Assembly (NCBI RefSeq): GCF_003970675.1
Contig: NZ_CP034562.1
Coordinates: 1,364,001 to 1,428,000 of the forward strand
Length of the DNA: 64,000 bases
DNA from: Flammeovirga pectinis
GTDB taxonomy: Bacteria > Bacteroidota > Bacteroidia > Cytophagales > Flammeovirgaceae
Reading direction: 5' to 3'
Part shown: positions 9,401 through 17,689 of the stretch, piece after piece
How positions within the stretch are numbered: the stretch's first letter is position 1
How the letters are laid out: every line of letters begins with the position of its first letter
Program-made: the position numbers and the translations under genes
The notes under the pieces: model-generated
The model's input: only the letters and a program-made list of their open reading frames with translations
The model's database searches: none
Told to the model about the DNA's origin: nothing

Positions 9401-10857
9401 GAAGAATTCGCCCTATTTTATTGACAGCTTTAACAGATATTCTTGGCTTTTTACCAATGGCAATTTCTACATCGGCAGGGGCAGAAGTACAACAGCCGTT
9501 AGCTACAGTTGTTATTGGTGGTATGATAACATCAACATTGCTAACATTAATCGTTATTCCAATTTTATATCAAATGATAGAAAAAAGAAACAAATTAAGC
9601 GTTAGCCCAACAGTAGTGTTATTGGTTGGCGGTTTAATTGCTAGCTTTTTTATAGTTCCAACGGCTGTTCAAGCTCAAGAAACACCTCAAAATGTTATAT
9701 CAACTTTAGAAGAAGCAATTCAATTAGGTGTTCAGCAAAATGGACAAATAAAAATTGCATCTGCTGATATAGAAGTTCAAGAACAGGGCAAAAGGGCTGC
9801 TATTGATATTAATAAGACAAGAATTACGGCGCAATATGGGCAGTACAACAGTTTTAATAATGATTTAGCTTTTGAAATTTATCAGACTATTGATTTTCCT
9901 ACGGTGTATTCTAAACAAAAAAGTCTTGCTAAAGAAAAGGTATCTGGAAGTGAGATTAAGCTGGTAATGACGCAGAACGAAATTAAAAAAGAAATCCGTG
10001 CTGCATGGTATGAGTTGAGTTACCTCGTGGAAAGACAAGAATTATTACTATTTCAGGATAGTCTTTATCAAAGGTTTTTACATGCTGCAACTTTAAGATA
10101 CGAAACGCAAGCAACTAATTTCTTAGAGAAAGCATCTGCCGAAACTCAGGTAATGCAACTTCAGAATGATTTGTTTTTGTTATCGTCTGATATTCAAATT
10201 CAGCAAAATACTTTAAGGGTATTACTCCAAGATACCGTTGGGTATGTGTTTGCTCCAAAATTACTAGAAAAAAGAAAAGTGGAGTTTACTAGGAGTGTAG
10301 AAGAGGTAACAAATAATCCACTTTTGGCCTATGCTCAAAAACAAATTGACATTGCAAATGCAGAAAAGAAAGTAGCTTCTGCAGAAATGTTACCAGGTTT
10401 AAATGTCGGTTATTTTAATAATTCTATGATTGGGTCAGCTACTTCAGATGGTGGAATTGCCACGTCATCAGATCGTTTTCAAGGTGTTTCTTTTGGTGTA
10501 GCTATCCCATTATTTTATGGGTCTAGTAAAGCCAAAGTAAATACCGCCAAGTTAAAAGCTCAAATGGCTCAGATAAGTGCAGAGCAGTACAAAATTCAAT
10601 TAGAAGGACAGTACACTCGCCTTGGTCAGCAAATTTTGCAATTAACAGGGAGTTTAGAATACTACGAAACAAAGGCCTTACCACAAGTAGAACGAGTAAT
10701 TGATAATGCTCAGAAAAGTTTCGAAAATGGAGCAATTAACTATGTGGAGTATTTTCAGAATGTGAATCAAAGTTTGGAGCTGAAATACAAATACCTTACT
10801 ACATTAAATAATTACAATCAGGCAATTATTCAGTTAGAATACGTAGTGGGTAATTAA
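6487..10857 (+). CDS. CzcA/CusA-type heavy-metal RND pump fused to a TolC-like outer-membrane channel domain
   Basis: Residues 1-~1035 form a complete heavy-metal-efflux RND pump with 12 membrane helices and two large periplasmic loops. The start (NVPVDAVPDITNNQVQVI) and the helix-4 signature GAIDFGIIVDGAVIIVE near residue 400 are typical; the DFGxxxDGA form is the one seen in divalent-cation (Zn/Co/Cd) members rather than the Cu/Ag members. Residues ~1039-1063 are a hydrophobic segment ending in AVQAQE, like a signal peptide, and residues 1065-1456 are a TolC/OEP-type domain with the paired long coiled-coil repeats. The fusion places pump and outer-membrane channel on one mRNA. The adaptor gene follows 50 nt downstream, giving a complete tripartite exporter. 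Confidence 0.92.
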   Translation: MINKIISFSINNKLFIGIFIIAWLCGGIWSIMNVPVDAVPDITNNQVQVITQAPSLGTEEIEQFITYPVELAMSNLPEVKEIRSVSRSGLSLVTIVFSDEIGTYLPRQLVQEKLAEVKEKIPKGFGEPFIGPISTGLGEIYQYTLDVAPEYRNQYSLADLRTVQDWIVRRQMAMVPGVVEVNAFGGYIKEYEVAVRPDVLKSMGISLSQVFDALELNNQNSGAAYIEKNHKANFIRGEGLARSLEDIENILVENQNGIPIKIRDIAKVHFGHAVRYGALTKEGQGEAVGGMILMLKGANSSDVIQAVQDRVALIQKSLPEGVQIKEFLARNKLIKKTTTTVRNNLIEGALIVIFILVLLLGNWRGGLVVASTIPLSLLFAFMMMYQFDVWANLMSLGAIDFGIIVDGAVIIVEATVFMLHKQIVGKTMLTQQERDETTYKASSKMMNSAFFGQLIILIVFAPILTLEGVEGKMFIPMALTFMFAMVGVMILCLTYVPMVSSLFIKVKPSTKLHVGDKIVRAIENFYAPILQSALNHGKAIIAVSLITLGGAIYIFSTLGGEFMTQLDEGDIAYHVIMKPGSSLDETIKATTQIEKIMKDNFPEIEQVMSRIGVAEVPTDPMPMDVADCLVILKPKDEWTSATTKEELIDKIKEKISIVPGVNYEFTQPIEMRFNELISGVREDIAIKLFGEDLDILANKAEQIAKIINNVEGIGDMKVEATAGLPQISVKYKRQKLAQYGLSINELNVLIQTAFAGRSAGMIFEGEKRFDLVVRLDKQERESIEDLRELYVTIPNGNQIPLYLVADIDYELGPMQISRDNTQRRTYVGVNVRGRDIESVVEDIKTKLDVELDLPAGYFIRYGGQFENLERATKKLKIVVPVALASIFFLLFLALRSWKETIMINMAIPFATIGGIFGLWIRGMPFSISAGVGFVVLFGVAVLNGLVLIEGWKELKDEGVTDIKERIIMGAKRRIRPILLTALTDILGFLPMAISTSAGAEVQQPLATVVIGGMITSTLLTLIVIPILYQMIEKRNKLSVSPTVVLLVGGLIASFFIVPTAVQAQETPQNVISTLEEAIQLGVQQNGQIKIASADIEVQEQGKRAAIDINKTRITAQYGQYNSFNNDLAFEIYQTIDFPTVYSKQKSLAKEKVSGSEIKLVMTQNEIKKEIRAAWYELSYLVERQELLLFQDSLYQRFLHAATLRYETQATNFLEKASAETQVMQLQNDLFLLSSDIQIQQNTLRVLLQDTVGYVFAPKLLEKRKVEFTRSVEEVTNNPLLAYAQKQIDIANAEKKVASAEMLPGLNVGYFNNSMIGSATSDGGIATSSDRFQGVSFGVAIPLFYGSSKAKVNTAKLKAQMAQISAEQYKIQLEGQYTRLGQQILQLTGSLEYYETKALPQVERVIDNAQKSFENGAINYVEYFQNVNQSLELKYKYLTTLNNYNQAIIQLEYVVGN

Positions 10858-10907
10858 TATTTTTTGTTTAAAAAAGTAGATGGTAACATCATCAAAAGAA
10901 ATAGAGC

Positions 10908-12098
10908 ATGAAAAAGACAGTATATATATTCAGTTTATTGGTTTTCTTCCTTTCATCTTGTGGTACAGAATCATCAGAAGATGAACATGGGCATCATGGA
11001 CATGAGGAGCATGGCGGACACGAAGAACATGGTGATCATGGAGAAGAAGTTCACCTTTCTATGTTGCAATACAAAAGTATGGATATGGAAGTTGGTAAAA
11101 TGCCAACAATGCATATTGGAGACTATGTTTTAACGAACGGTACATTAGAAGTTCCCCCTCAGAATGAAGCGGCAGTAACTGCTGTTATTGGTGCAAACGT
11201 AATAAGTATTAAAGTTATTGAAGGGGAAAAGATTAGAAAAGGACAAGTTTTAGCCTATCTAAACCATCCTAATTTGATAAGACTTCAGACGGATTATACA
11301 AGTAAATGGAATCAGTTGAAGTTTATGGAAGAAGATTACAAGCGTCAGAAAAAATTATTTGATGAAAATGTAGGTTCTGGAAGAGAGTATCAAAAATCTT
11401 CTGCTACTTATTATGCAATGCGTGGTGATGTGAAAGGTTTGGAAGCACAATTAAAAATGTTACGCCTTAATTTAAAGAGAATTCAAGAAGGACATATTTA
11501 CGAGAATGTTCCCGTTGTGAGTCCTTTAAGTGGGTACATCAAATTGGTGGAGGTGAAAACAGGACAATATGTTGATCCTCAAAAAGCACTTTTCGAAGTG
11601 ATTAATTTAGATGATATCCATGTAGACTTAATGGTTTATGAAAAAGATATAGCAAAGGTTAAAGTTGGACAGAATGTGTATTTCAAAACAGAAATAAAAC
11701 CTGATGTACCAATGAGAGCAAAGATTTTTAATATTGGTAAATCTTTTGAGAATGATCCAAAAGCGATTCATTTACATGCAGATATTATCGACCAAAAAGA
11801 AGAGTTATTACCGGGTACTTATGTGAGAGGTAAAATAATGGTGAGTGACCAACTTTCATTGGCTTTACCAGAAGAAGCATTGGTACAAGAAGGCGATAAA
11901 ATGTTTTTCTTTACGGCAGAAATAGAAGGCAATGAGTGGTCGTTTAAGCCTCAGGAAGTAATTGTAGGGACAAAAGATAACGGGTTTGCTCAAGTAAAGC
12001 TCTTAAAAGAGTTGAATCCAGAAGCAAAAGTAGCCCTTAATAATGCATATTATTTAATAGCAGAGATGAAAAAGTCTGAAGCTGAGCATGTGCATTAA
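10908..12098 (+). CDS. CusB/CzcB-type periplasmic adaptor lipoprotein, His-rich
   Basis: The 396-residue protein begins with a lipoprotein signal (LLVFFLSSCGTES) and then a His/Glu-rich tract at about residues 23-48 (HGHHGHEEHGGHEEHGDHG), a likely metal-binding tail. The barrel-sandwich/lipoyl half motifs, a helical hairpin (~130-190) and beta-barrel domains of membrane-fusion proteins follow (VVSPLSGYIKLVEVKTGQYV). It should bridge the RND pump and the TolC domain encoded just upstream. Its 3' end is followed by a strong bidirectional terminator. Confidence 0.92.
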   Translation: MKKTVYIFSLLVFFLSSCGTESSEDEHGHHGHEEHGGHEEHGDHGEEVHLSMLQYKSMDMEVGKMPTMHIGDYVLTNGTLEVPPQNEAAVTAVIGANVISIKVIEGEKIRKGQVLAYLNHPNLIRLQTDYTSKWNQLKFMEEDYKRQKKLFDENVGSGREYQKSSATYYAMRGDVKGLEAQLKMLRLNLKRIQEGHIYENVPVVSPLSGYIKLVEVKTGQYVDPQKALFEVINLDDIHVDLMVYEKDIAKVKVGQNVYFKTEIKPDVPMRAKIFNIGKSFENDPKAIHLHADIIDQKEELLPGTYVRGKIMVSDQLSLALPEEALVQEGDKMFFFTAEIEGNEWSFKPQEVIVGTKDNGFAQVKLLKELNPEAKVALNNAYYLIAEMKKSEAEHVH

Positions 12099-12120
12099 TT
12101 TGTAATAATTAGTAAAAAGT

Positions 12121-12166
12121 AAACCTCATAAGTTAAGTTGTAATCACTTAGCTTATGAGGTTTTTT
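12121..12166. terminator. Bidirectional terminator between convergent genes
   Basis: AAACCTCATAAG (12121-12132) pairs perfectly with CTTATGAGGTTT (12152-12163), with T-runs for the + strand and A-runs that serve the minus strand. It separates the efflux operon from the convergent gene ending at 12168. Confidence 0.88.
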
Positions 12167-12167
12167 A

Positions 12168-12974
12168 TTAGATCACAATACCAACGCCTACATTTAGACC
12201 TTTAAAAACAACATCTGTAATTTTAGAATATTGATAGCCAACCTTTAAATAAGTATTTTTAATATATGCTTTTGCTCCAATCACTCCTTGTGTGTAATTA
12301 ACATCATCTGATAAACCAGCAAAATACCAATTTGTGTATAGCGAAACGGGTTTTGCAATAAAGATTTCTGTACCAAAATTTAAGTTTGCACCAGAAAACC
12401 CATCTTCTAAAAATAGATGAGAAAAACCACCCCCTAACCATACATCTAAGCCAGTATACGTAAATAAGTGATAGGCAGCATTTACATTAAGTGTACCTAT
12501 TAGATCTGCTTTTTTATCTTCAAATTTTTCTCTCATAAATAATGTATTGGCAGAAAAACTTATTTTTCTAGATAGGTTAAACTGTGCCATTGCATCTAAA
12601 CCAAATAATTGCTGAGACTCGTAATAAATACCGCCATCTATGACTATAGTATTTGGTGTGTCTTTTGTCTCATTGCGCGTATATTTTCCGCTTCCTTTTT
12701 CCATATAGGGGTAATATTGTAATCCCATTGGAGCACCATGTTTTTCTGCTAAATCTCTTTCAGATGGAATTAAAGATGCTAATCCAATAAATAGTCCACC
12801 AATAATAGAAGCTCCTAGAGATGAATTGTTATTAGAACGTGAGCTAGAAGGACCATAATAATATGTAATTTTTTCTTTTTTAGTATTTCTTCTTACCTGT
12901 TCAATTTTACCTTGTCCAAATAGGGAAGGAGCTATAATTGTTGTTAGAAAAAATGCAATAAATATCTTTCTCAT
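12168..12974 (-). CDS. Exported beta-barrel-like protein of unknown function
   Basis: A 268-residue protein with a signal peptide (FIAFFLTTIIAPSLFGQ). The first ~60 mature residues are basic and Ser/Asn-rich, then alternating hydrophobic strands with aromatic residues run to the C-terminus (YLKVGYQYSKI, GLNVGVGIVI), the usual look of a small Bacteroidota outer-membrane beta-barrel. No enzyme motif is visible. It is transcribed alone. Confidence 0.65.
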   Translation of the reverse strand: MRKIFIAFFLTTIIAPSLFGQGKIEQVRRNTKKEKITYYYGPSSSRSNNNSSLGASIIGGLFIGLASLIPSERDLAEKHGAPMGLQYYPYMEKGSGKYTRNETKDTPNTIVIDGGIYYESQQLFGLDAMAQFNLSRKISFSANTLFMREKFEDKKADLIGTLNVNAAYHLFTYTGLDVWLGGGFSHLFLEDGFSGANLNFGTEIFIAKPVSLYTNWYFAGLSDDVNYTQGVIGAKAYIKNTYLKVGYQYSKITDVVFKGLNVGVGIVI

Positions 12975-13206
12975 AATAATAGTTTTTGTGTTATTATGAT
13001 GACAATTAGAGCGTAAGTAAGGACTTTTTTTATAGGAATATTTAAGATTAAAAAAACTATATATTAAAATGCGTTAACAGGTCTATTGAACCAAATTATC
13101 AGGTTTAGATATCAAAAATGTTTGTTCGAATTAAAAATCTATTTTGATATTTTAGATTTATTTGCAAGCTTTATCAGATAAACAAAGTGTAGATGATATA
13201 TAAATC

Positions 13207-13770
13207 ATGAATACTCAATTACAAACAGACCAACTCACTGAATGGGTACATCTTTATTCGGATGATCTATTTAGATGGGCAGTGCAAAAAACAAATAAAG
13301 TTGATGTGGCTGAAGACCTCATTCAAGAGACCTTTATTTCTGCACACAAGGCTATGACGACTTTTGAAGGGAAGAGTTCTCCTAAAACATGGTTACATGC
13401 TATTTTACGAAATAAACTTATGGATTATTTCAGAAAACAAAAACGCTCTTACCAATCTACTACCGAAGAGGAATTAAACTTTTTTGATGTTAAAAAGGGT
13501 ACTTGGAACCCTGAAAACAACCCAACAACTTGGCACAATGTAGAAGAGAATTTATTAGATAATAAAGATTTTACAATTGCATTGGCTACCTGTATAGAAA
13601 AACTACCTGATAGATGGCAACAGGCTATTCAATCAAAATATATTCAAGAAAAGAAGGCAGATGATATTTGTAAGGAATTACAAATCACAACGTCAAATTA
13701 TTGGCAAGTGATTCATAGAGCAAAATTGAATTTAAGAAATTGCTTAGAGAATAATTGGTTTAAATCTTAA
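13207..13770 (+). CDS. RNA polymerase sigma factor, ECF-like sigma-70 family
   Basis: The 187-residue protein has region 2 (DVAEDLIQETFISAHKAMTTF, about residues 33-55, with the -10-binding PKTWLHAILRNKLMDYFRK following) and region 4 (ATCIEKLPDRWQQAIQSKYIQEKKADDICKEL, split around residue 140, then the helix NYWQVIHRAKLNLRNCL). A ~40-residue linker lies between. Alternative sigma factors of this size respond to envelope or metal stress through a partner anti-sigma; the small gene 10 nt downstream is the obvious candidate. Confidence 0.9.
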   Translation: MNTQLQTDQLTEWVHLYSDDLFRWAVQKTNKVDVAEDLIQETFISAHKAMTTFEGKSSPKTWLHAILRNKLMDYFRKQKRSYQSTTEEELNFFDVKKGTWNPENNPTTWHNVEENLLDNKDFTIALATCIEKLPDRWQQAIQSKYIQEKKADDICKELQITTSNYWQVIHRAKLNLRNCLENNWFKS

Positions 13771-13780
13771 TAGGACTACG

Positions 13781-14020
13781 ATGATATCATGTAATCATGC
13801 AGCAATGCTTATTGATAAAAAAGAGGCAACTTCCATTAGTTTTATGGAGAATGTGAAATTGAAATTTCACGTAATGCTCTGTGCTACGTGCAAAAAGTAC
13901 AAAGTGATGAGTAAACAGATAGATAGATCATTAAAAAAGTATGTTAGACAATATAATACTATTGATTTAAACCTTTCTGCAGAAAAGAAAGACGCCATTA
14001 TAAAACGTCTTAAAGAATAA
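13781..14020 (+). CDS. Small Zn-finger protein, candidate anti-sigma factor
   Basis: This 79-residue protein follows the sigma gene by 10 nt. It has CNHA at residues 4-7 and FHVMLCATC near residue 29, i.e. an H-x3-C-x2-C motif typical of zinc-binding anti-sigma (ZAS) domains. There is no membrane segment, so it would act in the cytoplasm. Partnership with the sigma factor is inferred from the motif and gene order. Confidence 0.65.
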   Translation: MISCNHAAMLIDKKEATSISFMENVKLKFHVMLCATCKKYKVMSKQIDRSLKKYVRQYNTIDLNLSAEKKDAIIKRLKE

Positions 14021-14025
14021 TGGAA

Positions 14026-15132
14026 TTACTTTTTTCTAAGCCAATTTCTTGCCTTTACTTCTACAAAATGATAGCTAAACATAGAGAATAAGATTGTGCT
14101 ACCTAGAAAGACAAATATATAGGCTAAGCGCCATAATGAGGGCATTTCATCCCATCCAAATTCGACTTTCCATTGCGGAAATTGAAACCAAAAAAAGAAG
14201 AAAACTAACCCATGAATAAGGTAAATTGAATAAGAGATTTTACCAATATATTCAAAAAATGGTTTTTCTAAAATAGACTTTACCTTAGTGTTATTATAAG
14301 CAGCGGCAACAATAAGAAGTGAAAAGAGAGGGATGAAAATTAAATCATAGAACTTAAAATGAAAGCCTAAGAATATGGTAACAAGTAAGCCAACAAAAAC
14401 ATAATCTTTTGATAATTGTTCTTTACCATGTTTCCAAGTGTATACTCTGTATAGATTTACTCCAATAACAAACGAGAAAAGGCAACGTAAAAAGCCATAA
14501 TCCCAAGTAATGTCTAAGGAATGATTAGGGTGTAACCTCACTAAAAAGTATAACCCAAAATAGGCAAGAAGCGAAGAAGAAACTAAGGCTATTTTATTCT
14601 GGCGACCCAAATAAGGCAAAAAGAAAACGGAAAGAAGGTAAGTTTCCCATTCTGCACCTATAGACCAAGAAGGCATATTCCAAGATAGAAAATGATAGGT
14701 GTTCATGGCATTGAACATTAAGAACTGCCCCGGTAAAGCTTCTTTAGCAAAATAAGTGGTCCAACTGCCATCTTCTTTTATCTGAGGGTAGAAGTGAGCA
14801 ACTACTAGGGTACCAAGTAATACAATTAATAAGGTAAACAGATGTAATGGATAAATACGTGTAAACCGACTCCAGAGATACTTTTTTGCTTTTTGAAAAT
14901 CGATTCCTTCGGTAAATAACTTTCCGTATACATGATAGATAATAAAGCCACTTAATAAAAAGAAAAAATCTACCCACAAATACCCCTTGGAAAATAAACC
15001 AGTGGCATCTCTGGGTAGAATTGCTCCGAGATCTCGGTAATAAGTACTCACATCTATATGGAATAAAACTACCCATAATGCGGCTATACCTCTTAAAGGT
15101 GTTAATGACGAGATGTGCTCTACTTTCCCCAT
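14026..15132 (-). CDS. Membrane acyltransferase, acyltransferase-3 family (OafA-like)
   Basis: The 368-residue integral membrane protein opens with LTPLRGIAALWVVLFHIDV, the family's first helix with the conserved Arg and the catalytic-type His, and has ~10 hydrophobic helices ending in a charged tail. Family members transfer acetyl or other acyl groups onto surface polysaccharides or lipids. A second member is encoded next to it in the same direction, 106 bp upstream, so the two may modify the same surface glycan. The gene converges on the small gene ending at 14020. Confidence 0.85.
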   Translation of the reverse strand: MGKVEHISSLTPLRGIAALWVVLFHIDVSTYYRDLGAILPRDATGLFSKGYLWVDFFFLLSGFIIYHVYGKLFTEGIDFQKAKKYLWSRFTRIYPLHLFTLLIVLLGTLVVAHFYPQIKEDGSWTTYFAKEALPGQFLMFNAMNTYHFLSWNMPSWSIGAEWETYLLSVFFLPYLGRQNKIALVSSSLLAYFGLYFLVRLHPNHSLDITWDYGFLRCLFSFVIGVNLYRVYTWKHGKEQLSKDYVFVGLLVTIFLGFHFKFYDLIFIPLFSLLIVAAAYNNTKVKSILEKPFFEYIGKISYSIYLIHGLVFFFFWFQFPQWKVEFGWDEMPSLWRLAYIFVFLGSTILFSMFSYHFVEVKARNWLRKK

Positions 15133-15238
15133 AAATTATTAAAGTGTTTTTATTTAATCTATGGAAGATAGCTTTATTCTGATAAAAAGAAAAGTGATAT
15201 TTTGTGTTTCACTTTCTTACTTTAATCAATGAGTAGTT

Positions 15239-16426
15239 TTAACCTAAAGGAGCTTGTTTCATTTTTGAAGATTTCTTTGTGGCATATTTCTTACCATTCA
15301 AAAATTTTCCAATAAAAGTCCCTCTCACTAAATATCTGTAAGAAGTAAAACAAACCACTCCTGTAACAGTAGCTACAATTAAGAATTTTAAGGTAGATGG
15401 AATTGGGTAATCTACAATTAAACCAGGTAAAAAGGCGGAGAAGATAAGATGAACAAGATATACCCAATAAGACGCATCAGAAATGTAACGCATTCTTGCG
15501 GAGTGTTTACTTGCATATCGTATAAATAACCCTGTTATACCAAAACAAAATAACCAACCCATCAATGAATTGATAATAATTAATTCTTGAAACCCTAAAG
15601 AGTTATAATTGAAAAATTGAACAGTAAAAAGTACAATAGCTAATACAGTCGACAACCAATCGAATTTTTTTAAGCTATCAAGTTTATCTTTTGATTTAAA
15701 CAACAACCACCCAACTAAATAAAAAGAAGAATAAAATAAGAAGGTATTTAAATCTGGAATATATGACGTAGATGTTTCTACTCTTGCAATACCAATAAAA
15801 AGGTAAACACCATAAGAACATAAAGGAAATAAAGATAGGCGTATAAATGGATTTTGTATTACAATAGAAAACTTCTCTTTAATAAGTTCACTAACATGGG
15901 GTGCAGTTTTAAAAAGTAAACCAAGACCTACAAAAAATAGACTAATAAGTATTAAGTAATACATAAACCATAAGTGGAATGTACTTAATGGTATAAAAGC
16001 CAATGGATTTTCGAAAATCTGAAGGGCAGATAAAAATGGTGTAACATCATTATCAAATACACCCATAGAATATTTAAAGCCAACAATTAAGAAAAAATTG
16101 AGAATTGGCAAGAAGACTAAGAAAGGAAGTACAATTCTTTTAAACCTATTCTTCAACATTCCCAAAGTTCCTTTATCATAAAACAATAAAGCACCAAAGA
16201 AACCGGCAATCAAGAAAAATATCGGCATTCTAAAAACATGAATTAGTAATCCGATGTAATCATTTGTAAAATGAGTTGTAAGTGGGTCTTTCAATCTCCA
16301 AGCACCACCATAGTCTGCACTTCCATAAGTAATAGCAGAATGAATAATGAGTCCAAGAAGCATCATTATACCTCTTAAAGCATCTAAAGAATGTAATCGT
16401 TCTGATTTTTGAATGAGATTTTTCAT
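15239..16426 (-). CDS. Membrane acyltransferase, acyltransferase-3/OpgC-like
   Basis: I start this at the ATG at 16426 (395 residues) rather than the TTG at 16447. It begins SLDALRGIMMLLGLIIHSAITY with the Arg and His of the family split over the first helix, and contains ~10 membrane segments; MPIFFLIAGFFGALLF is the typical second helix. This sequence type is close to OpgC/glucan-modifying and related O-acyltransferases. It shares little identity with the neighbour at 14026-15132 beyond the family motif, so they are not a recent duplication. Confidence 0.82.
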   Translation of the reverse strand: MKNLIQKSERLHSLDALRGIMMLLGLIIHSAITYGSADYGGAWRLKDPLTTHFTNDYIGLLIHVFRMPIFFLIAGFFGALLFYDKGTLGMLKNRFKRIVLPFLVFLPILNFFLIVGFKYSMGVFDNDVTPFLSALQIFENPLAFIPLSTFHLWFMYYLILISLFFVGLGLLFKTAPHVSELIKEKFSIVIQNPFIRLSLFPLCSYGVYLFIGIARVETSTSYIPDLNTFLFYSSFYLVGWLLFKSKDKLDSLKKFDWLSTVLAIVLFTVQFFNYNSLGFQELIIINSLMGWLFCFGITGLFIRYASKHSARMRYISDASYWVYLVHLIFSAFLPGLIVDYPIPSTLKFLIVATVTGVVCFTSYRYLVRGTFIGKFLNGKKYATKKSSKMKQAPLG

Positions 16427-16602
16427 TAATAGTTTTTTGTCTACCAAAAACGCGCACAGTTATGGTAGTTATTATAGTTAGAGAGTAGCTGATTTATATA
16501 GTGCGGTAAATATAGGAGTGAAGAGGTGTTTTTCAAAAAAAAATGTGTAAATAACAGAATTGGTGGTGTACTTTGTTGTATTCCCTTGTAAATTAACTAT
16601 CT

Positions 16603-16639
16603 CATTGATAATGAATGATTAATCATTTGATTATTTCAA
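16603..16639. promoter_or_regulatory. Palindromic site in the 470-bp divergent region, candidate operator
   Basis: The gap 16427-16896 separates the minus-strand acyltransferase from the + strand transporter and has no ORF. It holds a perfect 14-bp palindrome, AATGATTAATCATT at 16614-16627, inside a longer interrupted palindrome (CATTGATAAT on the left, ATTATTTCAATG on the right). A regulator-binding site is the simplest reading. Confidence 0.4.
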
Positions 16640-16820
16640 TGAATTGGTACCATTTTTTAGACCTCAATTGCTTCAAATTAGCTTTTTGTAAGTATACGTT
16701 TTTGTAGAAATAACAACGTAAAGGATAAGTGTAAAAAGAAGGATAACATCTATTTTATACCCTTTTGATGTTAAGCCATAGCGTTACATTTCATTAACTA
16801 GAACTTACTTTATTATTTAA

Positions 16821-16828
16821 TACTTTTG
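16821..16828 (+). promoter_or_regulatory. Bacteroidota -7 element upstream of the acetate-transporter-like gene
   Basis: TACTTTTG matches TAnnTTTG and lies 68 nt upstream of the ATG at 16897. No good -33 TTTG was found at the usual spacing. Confidence 0.4.
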
Positions 16829-16896
16829 CGGACCCAAGAAATCAGCAACGCTATTACTATAAAGAATTTTTATTGTACATCATTAAATTTTAAAAA

Positions 16897-17451
16897 ATGA
16901 AAAATGGCAACCCTGCAGTAGTGGGTTTAGCTGGTTTTGGCTTAACGACATTATTATTACAATTCCATAATTTAGGATGGATAGGTTTAGGTCCTGTATT
17001 ATCTATGGGAGTGATTTTTGGAGGTTTAGCACAATTTATAGCGGGCTTTCAAGAGCAAAAAATGGGAAATAGTTTCGGCTTTTCAGCATTTGTATCTTAT
17101 GGTGCATTTTGGATGGGATTGTGTATTATTTGGTTATGTAATCACTACGGAGTTTACGAATCTAGCCATACAGATGTAGGTTTTTATTTATTAGCATGGA
17201 TGCTTTATACAGCAATTATGTTTGTGGGTAGCTTACGTATTCATACCGCAATGGCAATTACTTTTGGAACACTTTTACTTGGTTTTTTATTCCTAGTATT
17301 AGAGCATTTTGTATCTCCAGCATTTAAAACAATTGCTGCTATCGACCTTATTATTTGTGCATTATCAGCATGGTATATGATGGCTGCAGCAATTATTAAT
17401 GAGTTAGCAGATAGAGTTGTGCTTCCGTTAGGGAAGAAGATAATAAAGTAA
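16897..17451 (+). CDS. GPR1/FUN34/YaaH (SatP) family transporter
   Basis: A 184-residue protein with six hydrophobic helices. NPAVVGLAGFG at residues 4-14 corresponds to the family's NPAPLGL selectivity motif and FGFSAFVSYGAFW to the conserved segment of helix 3. Characterised members are acetate/succinate-proton symporters or hexameric acetate channels in the inner membrane. The altered motif (VV in place of PL) leaves room for a different small organic anion. The gene is monocistronic and closes with a strong terminator. Confidence 0.87.
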   Translation: MKNGNPAVVGLAGFGLTTLLLQFHNLGWIGLGPVLSMGVIFGGLAQFIAGFQEQKMGNSFGFSAFVSYGAFWMGLCIIWLCNHYGVYESSHTDVGFYLLAWMLYTAIMFVGSLRIHTAMAITFGTLLLGFLFLVLEHFVSPAFKTIAAIDLIICALSAWYMMAAAIINELADRVVLPLGKKIIK

Positions 17452-17485
17452 GAAACCTCTAAGAAATAGTTTCTAACATTTATTT

Positions 17486-17540
17486 AAAAGTAGGAAACAG
17501 TAGTTGAGTGTAAAGCCAACTACTGTTTCCTACTTTTTTT
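17486..17540 (+). terminator. Strong intrinsic terminator
   Basis: A perfect 21-bp stem: left arm 17486-17506 (AAAAGTAGGAAACAGTAG..), right arm 17517-17537, 10-nt loop, followed by a T-run. Confidence 0.92.
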
Positions 17541-17689
17541 GTCTCTGAAAAATGCATTGAAAAATTCTTATAGAGTGTTACTCATATAGAGTAATTGGGT
17601 TTATTAGTTTAATGTTAACATGTCTGTACTGAATTAATATAATTGCAAAAATACGTTAAATTTGATGTTATCAATCAACTACTCTCATC

